From a virus, in the IMG/VR virus record IMGVR_UViG_3300006810_000290, positions 1 to 27,823 of that record: a stretch of DNA of 27,823 bases. One strand, given 5' to 3'. A program made the translations under genes and the position numbers. Of the stretch, positions 6,073 through 13,333 are shown in pieces. Each line of letters starts with the position of its first letter. Position 1 is the stretch's first letter. The notes beneath the pieces were generated by a model that saw only the letters and a program-made list of their open reading frames with translations, was not told the DNA's origin and ran no database searches.

Positions 6073-8118
6073 ATGGTTTGGGAAAGCATTCTCAAAAAGA
6101 TGCCCAAAGACAGGGCTGATTTTGCTAAAATTATTACTGATGATTTTAGATTCAATAAATTGCTTTCCACTCTTGATAGATATGAGGCTGCTAATAGGCA
6201 AATTCCTGCAAATGCAACAATTAAAGATATGTTGCGAAGGTATGAAAATAATACCATGACTCCCGAAATAATTCTTGCACTAGGAGATGCAGAATACCCA
6301 AAAGAAAAGTTGGAAGAGAATATTAAAACCCTACTAGACAGAGTTTCATATAAAGATGCTAATATGAATAAAAGGATTCTTGAAGAAGGGCTGGAACTTT
6401 TAGAGAGAAGAGACTCTGGCGAGATAACAGAAAATGAATTAGACCGGCTTTCTAAAATTTATCAAGAGATTTTAGAAATTGACTTCGGGGAACAAGGGCA
6501 ATCTTCAAGAAGAACAAGCACTAGAAATATGCAAGCACAAAGAAATACTTTTTTGAGCAACTTTTCGGATTTTATTTTGACTTTTGCCAACACGGGTGAG
6601 AATTTTGAAGAAAAAGTTGGCAAATTTGCCAGAAAAATGCCCCCTATTGGTGAAAATGGCCAAAGGGTGAGGCTTGGACAAGTCATTGATGGCAAACTCT
6701 TCACTAAATTCAAGGATGGAGCCGAATTTTTAGCCTACGCTAGACAAAATAAGGACGCATTCAATGAATTGGTTCGTCCTTTTGGCCCTAATTTGTCTGC
6801 TTTAGGAACAAAAGCACCAGAAAAGGGCGCAAAAGCAAAATTACAGGAACTTCATGCTAAAAAAGTTGTATTTGAGCCTGCCAACATCAACTCAATTACC
6901 GAAGTTAATGGTTATTTTGATGTTATTGCTCAATTACCTGGAAAAAAGGGCATATTTATGCCAAGAGGTTCAAAAACAAAGGGCGCAACCGCCTACATTC
7001 CACCCTCTGTCTTTCTTTTGAAAGAAGACGGGGCAGACATCAATAGGGCAAGAAGTGGAATATCAACATTAAGGCTAAACCCATATGCAAATCGTATTCT
7101 TTTGAGTGGTTTTACGAAAGACACTTGGTTTGCTGACTTGTTTAGGGGCGTAAAGATGAAATTGACTTCGGATAGCGAAGCCGAGTCCATTTTATATGAA
7201 GATATTAGTAGGGCCTATGAAAAAGAAGAAACAGAATATGTTGATGCGAGTGATTTTGTAGATTTGGAGAACTTATCCGACAATAAGCAAACTCGTAAGA
7301 CCCAAATTGAAAGGTTTATTGAAAGAAATGGTTTAAGAACCGAAATGAATGCCCTTCTTGGAAACATTAAAGAAGAAAGGTTTGGAAAAGATACGAAGAA
7401 CCTTACAATCAGAGAGGCCAAGAGAATTGAAGACTTTTGGAAAGGATTAACAAAGGACACCATAGAAGACTATGATTACATAGATGATTTTAATGTTGCT
7501 GATAACGAAGATGGCGGAATTGGTGAACTTGATTTGAAAAGAGTGGGTGATTCTTTTGAAATTAAATATAGAGGGGCCGGAGAAGAAAAATCCGAAAAAA
7601 TAGGGGTTGCCGAGTTGATGCAAGTGCTTGAGCCATTCGGCTATGAGCAAGAAAGCAAAATGAAAAGAGTCCGTGATTATTTGGGTCGTGAAGAACCCTT
7701 TGAATCTTACATGATGAGTCTTTCAAGTGAAGAAATTAACGAAGCGGTTGAAGCAGGGTCGGGGTCAAGGGCGTTTATGGATAGGATAGACCCACTCAAC
7801 AGCCTGTCCTTTTTGAGCAATCTCAATGAGATGATGTATGGGCGAAAGGATGCAGGGTATGTCAAGAAAAACTTATTAGCGATAGCCTCCGAACAGAATC
7901 CATCCAAGAAGGGCGAACTTATCAAAGAACTAAATGATAAGATGTTGATTTTGCTTAGAGATATGACTGAATTTCTGTTTGAAACAATAGAGGATAGATT
8001 AGAAATTATCGGTAAAGACTATCTAAAGCAAAGTTCTGCTTCTCAACATAAGGCAATGTTAATGGCACTTAAATTATTCAAAGACGCGAATTTATTGACA
8101 GGAGGAGTTGAATTATGA
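6073..8118 (+). CDS. Large tagged protein (MVWESILK), unknown, 681 residues
   Basis: A 681-residue protein starting MVWESILKKMPKDR, so the tag is not limited to tiny proteins. The ribosome-binding site is GAGAGATTGAT, a diverged form of the upstream repeat. The first 150 residues are helical, the middle (about 170-330) has Gly-rich and strand-like stretches, and residues 380-681 are again helical and acidic. I see no catalytic motif, signal peptide or membrane segment. Size, tag and position suggest a large internal head or ejected protein, but this is inference. It overlaps the next gene by ATGA. Confidence 0.8.
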   Translation: MVWESILKKMPKDRADFAKIITDDFRFNKLLSTLDRYEAANRQIPANATIKDMLRRYENNTMTPEIILALGDAEYPKEKLEENIKTLLDRVSYKDANMNKRILEEGLELLERRDSGEITENELDRLSKIYQEILEIDFGEQGQSSRRTSTRNMQAQRNTFLSNFSDFILTFANTGENFEEKVGKFARKMPPIGENGQRVRLGQVIDGKLFTKFKDGAEFLAYARQNKDAFNELVRPFGPNLSALGTKAPEKGAKAKLQELHAKKVVFEPANINSITEVNGYFDVIAQLPGKKGIFMPRGSKTKGATAYIPPSVFLLKEDGADINRARSGISTLRLNPYANRILLSGFTKDTWFADLFRGVKMKLTSDSEAESILYEDISRAYEKEETEYVDASDFVDLENLSDNKQTRKTQIERFIERNGLRTEMNALLGNIKEERFGKDTKNLTIREAKRIEDFWKGLTKDTIEDYDYIDDFNVADNEDGGIGELDLKRVGDSFEIKYRGAGEEKSEKIGVAELMQVLEPFGYEQESKMKRVRDYLGREEPFESYMMSLSSEEINEAVEAGSGSRAFMDRIDPLNSLSFLSNLNEMMYGRKDAGYVKKNLLAIASEQNPSKKGELIKELNDKMLILLRDMTEFLFETIEDRLEIIGKDYLKQSSASQHKAMLMALKLFKDANLLTGGVEL

Positions 8119-10910
8119 AAACGGAAGACTTAACACCGACTGAAATTAAAGAATGGGCAAATTCTCGGTTAGACCGACCCCTAAGAAGAAAATTACAAGC
8201 CAAATACAAGGATAGGCTGCGCCAAACATATTCGGGACTGGATAAGAAAGGGCAAAATGAAAAAATTATTGATTTCTTTGCTGATTTGAATGCTCTTGCT
8301 GGCGAAGGTGGGACGCAAAGGGCCTCCCCATTTGCCCAAACAGGGTCAATTTTTTACGAATTGATGAACAAGTTAAGCCTCGTTGATGCTAAGGGAAAAG
8401 CCCTTACCAAAAATAAATTTGAGCAAGGTTCAGGGATTGGACTGAGGGGAAGAATTAGAGTGAAGAGTCCCGACCTTTCTATTTTTTCTAACGAAAGAGG
8501 GGTTATGTTCACCCGTAAAAATGTAGAACAAAACTACCAAGAATATTTGACGAGCCTTGAAAAGGAAAAGAGAGAAAATGTCATTTCTACGGTTCAAAAA
8601 ATTAAAAATGCAATGAAAGATACTGCCGCAGTTGAAAGAGCAAAGAAGCGAAGTAAGTTGATTAGAATAGACAAATCTAAATTCTTGGGAGCAACGGACT
8701 TTTCAAAAGCCAGCACAAGAGAACGAGTTTATGATTTTTGGGAAAGCGTTGCCCCTAAATATAAAAAGGTGCAATCTACTCTTAATAAACTACTTACAGA
8801 AGCAACAAATACTGATGTTTATGCTTTGATGTTGGAAGATGTTGAAAAAGAAACGGCTAAATTAGAATCAATAGAAGACAAAGAAAGCAAAGAATTTCAG
8901 GCTCAACAAATTGTTTTACAAGATGTTAAAACCAACATTGAGAGAAAGAAAAGTCAATTTGATAGCGACCTTAGCGCATTAAAGCAGCAAATAGAAAAGG
9001 CCAACCTTGAATATTTGGTGAGAATAGACAAGGTAAAGGTTCCTTTCAAGGTTGGTGCATGGGACAGAATGCTTGACGCTATCGCTCGGTATGAAAATGC
9101 AGAATCAGTGATTGCATTTGGAAAAGAAAAGGGCAAAGAAACTTCCGAAGAAGGACAAGGCATGAGAACCATGGAAGAGGCGGCAATGGCTGGATATTAT
9201 GCAGGTGAAACGGACGCGGGGGGAAAAATTACAGCACAGCCTTTCTTTAATGCTCCTTCCAAGGATGATGAGTATTCCGGTGCAACAATGCAAGATGCTT
9301 CAATTGGTGAGGAAGGGTTTCAAGCAGACGATAGCATAGTAGAAGATGCTCAAGACAGATTACAAAGAGCCTCTACTGAGGGTCTTGACCCTCTTCTCGC
9401 CATTGAATCTATTGGCAATAAAAAACTAATTTCATTGGATGAAGAAAGCAAGACTATGATGCAGGAATTGGTTAAAGAATTGCGACAAGGAACAGACTTG
9501 GAATTTATCTCTCAAGCGGATAAATGGCTTGATGAACTGGAAGAAAGTTATCTTTTAGACAGGGACACCTATGTTTTACCTATGGCTGTTTTTAAATCCG
9601 AAAGAGCGCAGGGGCTAAAAATTAAAACTTTGCCAACAGCAACAGAGGGAAAAAATTACAGCACTACCGAAGACGAAGTAGAAATCGTAGATGAAGTCGT
9701 TGCGCAAAGAACAACAGTGGATGGCAAAAAAGAAGATATCACAGAAGCAAAGGCGGTGCTTAAACCGAAAGGGGAGGTCATAACTGACTTAAATGGTATC
9801 TTTGATGCGATACATACTTTGTTTGTTTCCGAAAGATACTCTTTCTTACGATATTCCCGAACAGATGTGGCTGGAAGAACAACTGTTGAACGCAGAGATG
9901 CTCAAAAATTAGCGGGTAAGGCTTCAGTTGCACAGCAAAAAGTTCTTAGGTTATTCACAGAGGGAAGAAGAAAGTCTCCTACTATTCCCGCAAGAAAGGG
10001 AAGATTAATTTCGGGTGTTTCCGATACTGATGTTGGTAAGGCATTGGGTGAATTTATTATTGCCTGCAACGAATATTATTTTGAGCCTTTCCTAAAAGGA
10101 ATAACTCCTTTAGCATATCCTAGATTTATGTCTGGTGCTGGAATTAAAGCCTTAACTGCTCTTGCCGATGAATTAGGGTATGAAACCATGTCTGGCAATG
10201 TGGCAAGGAGACTATCCGGTGTGGCGAATGTTCAATTAACTTCTGGGCAAATGGCTTCATTAACTAAATTTTTAACTAAAATGGATGAAGTAGTCGTGGT
10301 AGAACTTAAAACAATTGATTTAGCAGAAAAGGCAGCAAAGGTTTTAACTAAGATTTTTGGTGAAAAGGAAAAGAATTTGGATACCGTTTCTGCCATCCTT
10401 TATCATTTTATGGAGCAGACGAAAGAGGGAAGAGAACATAATTTAGCATCAAGAAAAATGAAAGGTGATGATGAAACAATTAGAAGTAGAGCAAAGAGTT
10501 TTGGTAAATCTAAGAACCCAATGAGTTATCCTATCTTCGCACTCTATTTGTTCTTAGAAACTAATCAAGGTCTTCTCACTAGAAATAAAGCCCTAGATAC
10601 TCAATATCAAAAACTTATGAAAACTTTGACGGAAGTTGAGGATGAGATGCCTGAGATTCTTAACAAATTGCTAAAGGCGCACAATGAAATTAGAAAGGCA
10701 TTGGGCAAAGAAGTCGTGAGGCCAAGGTTTAGATTCAATCACGAGGGCTTTGATAATATTGTGGATTTGATGCACAAGCAACAAGGTATTGATTTAAGTC
10801 ATCTTGAAGTTGAAAATATTGTGAAGACTGTTGATTCTCATGCCAGTATTGGAAAGGAATACGGTATTACCGAAGAACAAGTGTACCTAATCAAGGCTCA
10901 TGTTAGGTGA
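8115..10910 (+). CDS. Very large helical protein, 931 residues, unknown
   Basis: A 931-residue protein translated from ATG 8115, with CAGGAGGAG upstream and a 4-base overlap with the preceding gene. It has no tag. Long charged helical regions occur at about 135-180 and 230-310 (coiled-coil likely), an acidic middle (about 340-440), and helical segments to the end. No membrane segments, so a tail tape-measure is less likely, although size alone would allow it. Stop-coupled partner of the tagged 681-residue protein, which suggests joint function. No domain recognised. Confidence 0.8.
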   Translation: MKTEDLTPTEIKEWANSRLDRPLRRKLQAKYKDRLRQTYSGLDKKGQNEKIIDFFADLNALAGEGGTQRASPFAQTGSIFYELMNKLSLVDAKGKALTKNKFEQGSGIGLRGRIRVKSPDLSIFSNERGVMFTRKNVEQNYQEYLTSLEKEKRENVISTVQKIKNAMKDTAAVERAKKRSKLIRIDKSKFLGATDFSKASTRERVYDFWESVAPKYKKVQSTLNKLLTEATNTDVYALMLEDVEKETAKLESIEDKESKEFQAQQIVLQDVKTNIERKKSQFDSDLSALKQQIEKANLEYLVRIDKVKVPFKVGAWDRMLDAIARYENAESVIAFGKEKGKETSEEGQGMRTMEEAAMAGYYAGETDAGGKITAQPFFNAPSKDDEYSGATMQDASIGEEGFQADDSIVEDAQDRLQRASTEGLDPLLAIESIGNKKLISLDEESKTMMQELVKELRQGTDLEFISQADKWLDELEESYLLDRDTYVLPMAVFKSERAQGLKIKTLPTATEGKNYSTTEDEVEIVDEVVAQRTTVDGKKEDITEAKAVLKPKGEVITDLNGIFDAIHTLFVSERYSFLRYSRTDVAGRTTVERRDAQKLAGKASVAQQKVLRLFTEGRRKSPTIPARKGRLISGVSDTDVGKALGEFIIACNEYYFEPFLKGITPLAYPRFMSGAGIKALTALADELGYETMSGNVARRLSGVANVQLTSGQMASLTKFLTKMDEVVVVELKTIDLAEKAAKVLTKIFGEKEKNLDTVSAILYHFMEQTKEGREHNLASRKMKGDDETIRSRAKSFGKSKNPMSYPIFALYLFLETNQGLLTRNKALDTQYQKLMKTLTEVEDEMPEILNKLLKAHNEIRKALGKEVVRPRFRFNHEGFDNIVDLMHKQQGIDLSHLEVENIVKTVDSHASIGKEYGITEEQVYLIKAHVR

Positions 10911-10914
10911 TGTT

Positions 10915-11427
10915 ATGCCCGAAAACTTCTCTCCATCCGACATTACTTTCAAAGAGATGTCCGAGGAGGAAGCGGTGAAGGAGTTTCAAAATGATGGCTA
11001 TTTTGACTATGCAAAGAGGAGGATGCGATATAGAAGCATCCCAAGCGATTCCGTTTGGGCAACATCACCAGCAAGAATGTTTGTAGCCTATTATGAAAAC
11101 AAACCAGTGGGAGTTATTGGATTTGCCAAACACAAAAATGTTTTACTTGGTGCGGGTGTCCATGTTCGTAGTGAATACAGGGGGAGAGGATTAACCACCA
11201 TTTTGATTGATAAGTTGTTATCGGAGAAAGGCTCAACTACCCTTTACATTAACATAATGAATCCCAATATTTCGTCTTCTTACAGAAAAAAGGGGTTTGT
11301 TGATATGAACAAAGAAAAATTACCGGAGGACGCAAGAGAAGCCATTGAAGGAATAGGCTTTCAAGACCAAGTGCAAAAGTGGATGGTTAATTCATCGGGC
11401 GGCTGGTTTGGAGAATTAAGGAAGTGA
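10915..11427 (+). CDS. GNAT-family N-acetyltransferase
   Basis: A 170-residue protein. ATG 10915 follows AGGTGATGTT, and that element includes the stop of the previous gene. The GNAT acetyl-CoA site is clear: a strand with LLGAGVHVRSEY leads to R89-G-R-G92-L, the R/QxxGxG/A loop, and helix TTILIDKLL. A later strand (TTLYINIMN) and SSYRKKGF match the end of the fold. It should transfer an acetyl group from acetyl-CoA to an amine; the substrate cannot be read. GNAT proteins are common in marine phages beside small structural genes. It has no tag. The C-terminal 25 residues (to WFGELRK) extend past the core. Confidence 0.85.
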   Translation: MPENFSPSDITFKEMSEEEAVKEFQNDGYFDYAKRRMRYRSIPSDSVWATSPARMFVAYYENKPVGVIGFAKHKNVLLGAGVHVRSEYRGRGLTTILIDKLLSEKGSTTLYINIMNPNISSSYRKKGFVDMNKEKLPEDAREAIEGIGFQDQVQKWMVNSSGGWFGELRK

Positions 11428-11431
11428 TAAC

Positions 11432-11635
11432 ATGAGTTGGGAAGAAGTTTTAAAGAAGAAGAAAAAGTCCACCGTAAATGCATCGGGTAATTACACTAAG
11501 CCAGGTATGCGTAAAAGAATCTTCAATAGAATAAAAGCAGGAACTAAAGGCGGTGCGGCAGGTCAATGGTCTGCAAGAAATGCACAAATGGTTGCCGCAG
11601 CATACAAAAAGGCAGGTGGTGGCTATAAAAATTAA
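11432..11635 (+). CDS. Tagged small conserved viral protein (GQWSARxAQ type)
   Basis: A 67-residue very basic protein with tag MSWEEVLKKKKKS followed by a conserved body: VNASGNYTKPGMRKRIF, then GAAGQWSARNAQMVAAAYK and GGGYKN. I recognise this body (GQWSARKAQ...GGGYK) as a widespread small protein of marine phages of unknown role; a DUF number cannot be confirmed here. In this virus the tag has been joined in front of a body found elsewhere, which argues that the tag is a portable module. AGTGATAAC precedes the ATG. Confidence 0.85.
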   Translation: MSWEEVLKKKKKSTVNASGNYTKPGMRKRIFNRIKAGTKGGAAGQWSARNAQMVAAAYKKAGGGYKN

Positions 11636-11900
11636 TTGGCGTAGCATTCTAAAAGCCAAGTCAAAAAGGCAACGAGATTTATCTACTTGGACTGATGAAG
11701 ATTGGGGAAGTGCTGAACAGCACAAAGCAAAGGATAAAGGCAAAAAGCCTAAGTCTAAAACCAAGGGACGCTATATGCCAAAAGCAACCTATCAAAGAAC
11801 AGATAAGAAAACTCTTCGCTATCAGGATGCAAAGAAAAGAAAGGGCCGAAAGAAAGGACAACAGCATGTCCCAACAGGAAAGAAGTTTAGTCAAAAGTAA
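11619..11900 (+). CDS. Tagged small basic protein (NWRSILK), unusual start
   Basis: About 93 residues, very Lys/Arg-rich (WTDEDWGSAEQHKAKDKGK, then KSKTKGRYMPKATYQRT). The frame contains NWRSILKAKSKR, an exact tag, from base 11634. No ATG precedes it: in-frame candidates are GTG 11616 and GTG 11619, or an ATT at 11631 that would give M-N-W-R-S-I-L-K precisely, with GGTGGT seven or more bases upstream. I list GTG 11619 but consider the ATT possible. The gene overlaps the previous one by 17 bases. The body resembles small basic phage proteins that sit beside the GQWSAR type; unknown function. Confidence 0.7.
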   Translation: MAIKINWRSILKAKSKRQRDLSTWTDEDWGSAEQHKAKDKGKKPKSKTKGRYMPKATYQRTDKKTLRYQDAKKRKGRKKGQQHVPTGKKFSQK

Positions 11901-11923
11901 AAGAAAACAAAGGAGATGAGAAC

Positions 11924-12193
11924 ATGACATGGAAAGAGGTATTAAAAAACATATTTGAAGAAGACGCTGATGAAATGACGGACTTCATGAACATTAGTCC
12001 TAAAATGAAAACAGCAAAATTAGAGCGTCAAATTCTTAGAGAAATAGAAAAAGAAGGTGGGGCGTTAGGTATGAAAAACCTAAAACAATTCGGAGAAGAG
12101 TCTGAAATTAAAGCCGCACTATCCAAATTAGAAAAAGAAGGAAAGGTCTTTATGCATGAGGATGGAGACATTTATACGCATAAGCCGAAGTGA
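11924..12193 (+). CDS. Tagged winged-helix-like protein (MTWKEVLK)
   Basis: An 89-residue protein with tag MTWKEVLKNIFEED, ribosome-binding site AGGAGATGAGAAC. Residues 28-89 show a winged helix-turn-helix pattern: helix KLERQILREIEKEGGAL, helix MKNLKQFGEESEIKAAL, recognition-type helix and wing KLEKEGKVFMHEDGDIYTH. It probably binds DNA. Combined with the tag, it could be a DNA-binding protein carried inside the capsid and released early in infection, or a regulator made in the cell. The evidence is pattern only. Confidence 0.75.
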   Translation: MTWKEVLKNIFEEDADEMTDFMNISPKMKTAKLERQILREIEKEGGALGMKNLKQFGEESEIKAALSKLEKEGKVFMHEDGDIYTHKPK

Positions 12194-12197
12194 TTCT

Positions 12198-12773
12198 ATG
12201 AATTGGTTTTCTATTCTTAAGAAAGAAAAGTGGCAAGGAACACTTTCTTCAAAGAAAAAGAAGATACTTCAGCGAAGCCCCAAACTTAAATTAGATATTC
12301 CTAAAATGAGTTATCCAAAAGAAGAGACAGAAATTCCTGCTATTCTAAAGGTCATGGAAAAGAAGGAATTAGACCATAAGCAAATGAAAGATGCTGATTT
12401 GAAACCCGATGTTGAAATGTTTAAAATCGCTGGTGTTGATAAAAAAGAATACATGGATTTTATGAAAGACATTAACTATTATGCTCTGTCTCTCAAAATG
12501 AAATATCAGCGACCACGCCCATACCAAGTCTCGGACAAAATCTCAACAACAAAGACTAAAACAGACGACACACCAGCATTTCCCAGTGGACACTCCATGT
12601 TGGCGTATGGATTGGAAAGAGTATTGGGCAAAAGGTTTCCCGAAAAGAAGAAAGAACTCAAAGCGATGGCTGATAAAATCTCACTATCAAGAATGCAAAT
12701 GGGAAGCCATTATCCAAGTGATATTCAAGCAGGAAAGAAAATAGGCTATATGTTAGGTGATGCTTATGAATGA
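12198..12773 (+). CDS. Tagged soluble PAP2-family phosphatase
   Basis: A 191-residue protein starting MNWFSILKKEKWQG, at ATG 12198 after AAGTGATTCT; the longer frame from 12156 overlaps the previous gene and lacks this. All three PAP2/haloperoxidase motifs are intact: K100-x6-R107-P108 (KMKYQRPRP), PSGH at 129-132, and S164-R165-x5-H171-x3-D175 (SRMQMGSHYPSD). The two histidines would be nucleophile and acid/base in removing phosphate. There are no membrane helices, unlike lipid phosphatases, so it is a soluble enzyme of the class A type. Substrate unknown (nucleotide, polyphosphate or lipid head group). The tag suggests it travels in the virion. Confidence 0.88.
   Translation: MNWFSILKKEKWQGTLSSKKKKILQRSPKLKLDIPKMSYPKEETEIPAILKVMEKKELDHKQMKDADLKPDVEMFKIAGVDKKEYMDFMKDINYYALSLKMKYQRPRPYQVSDKISTTKTKTDDTPAFPSGHSMLAYGLERVLGKRFPEKKKELKAMADKISLSRMQMGSHYPSDIQAGKKIGYMLGDAYE
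12756..12761 (+). promoter_or_regulatory. Strong ribosome-binding site before an 11-codon tag peptide
   Basis: GGTGAT at 12756-12761 lies four bases before ATG 12766, the same layout as the well-supported starts at 10915 and 25961. It shows that translation is meant to begin at the MNDWQNVLK tag even though a stop follows after 11 codons. Confidence 0.65.
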
Positions 12774-13097
12774 TTGGCAAAATGTTCTCAAAAGAAAGTA
12801 AGACCCTCGCCTAAAAAGGGCAGGAGTTTCGGGTTTTAACAAACCAAAAAGAACACCAAAGCACCCTAAAAAATCTCATATTGTTGTAGCAAGAGAAGGA
12901 AAGAAAACCAAGACAATTCGCTTTGGGCAACAGGGAGTAAAACAAATCAAACTGCTGGACAGCGTAGAGCGTTCAAATCTCGCCATGCTAAGAACATCAA
13001 GAGGGGCAAACTTTCTGCGGCATATTGGGCGGATAAAGTAAAATGGAGTCCGAGTAAAACCAAGTCAAAGAGTAAGAAATGGAAGAAGGGGTCGTAA
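12766..13097 (+). pseudogene. Interrupted tagged gene of a conserved small viral family
   Basis: Translation starts at ATG 12766 with MNDWQNVLKRK, a tag, and hits TAA at 12799. The same frame then continues with NKPKRTPKHPKKSHIVVARE and KTKTIRFGQQGV. At the AAAA run 12939-12942 the meaning moves to the -1 frame: KSRHAKNIKRGKLSAAYWAD followed by a Lys-rich end, stop TAA 13095. The two pieces together match a small protein common in marine viruses (SHIVVAK...IRFGQQG...FKARHAKNI...SAAYWADKVKW). So one gene is broken by one stop and one missing base. Between 12792 and 12840 a -1 frame (KVRPSPKKGRSFGF) is an alternative reading, which would mean more than one indel. Decay, sequencing error or recoding all remain possible. 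Confidence 0.75.
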
Positions 13098-13099
13098 AA

Positions 13100-13333
13100 A
13101 TGGTTCGTAAGATGACAGATGATAGGCTAAAACAAGATGGCCGAGAGTTGGTTAAGCAATTAAGCGAAATGGCCGACACAATTAACGACATGAAAGAAAT
13201 CGTGTATGAATTTGTAGGTGGAGAGAATGTTGATTTAGAAGAACTTAAGAGATTACTTTTAGGTTTTGATGCAAGAGTTTCTAATATTGAAGGAGCCTTT
13301 GCGAATATTTTTAGAAGTGCAAGGGATTCGTGA
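13100..13333 (+). CDS. Small helical protein upstream of TerL
   Basis: A 77-residue acidic helical protein from ATG 13100, following the interrupted gene by two bases (GGGGTCGTAAAA upstream). The sequence (LKQDGRELVKQLSEMADTIN, then VDLEELKRLLLGFDARVSNI) has coiled-coil character. It directly precedes and overlaps the terminase gene (TGA 13331-13333 against GTG 13330/ATG 13333), so it could be a terminase partner by position. It lacks an evident DNA-binding domain. No family recognised and no tag. Confidence 0.7.
   Translation: MVRKMTDDRLKQDGRELVKQLSEMADTINDMKEIVYEFVGGENVDLEELKRLLLGFDARVSNIEGAFANIFRSARDS

Noticed and set aside
8115-10910. Tail tape-measure protein
   Set aside because: Size and helices fit loosely, but there is no hydrophobic/transmembrane region and no tail genes are recognisable around it.
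11450-11930. Reverse-strand open frames rich in Leu, Ser and Cys
   Set aside because: They are antisense shadows of Lys-rich genes; no ribosome-binding sites and improbable composition. The same applies to the other minus-strand frames across the window.
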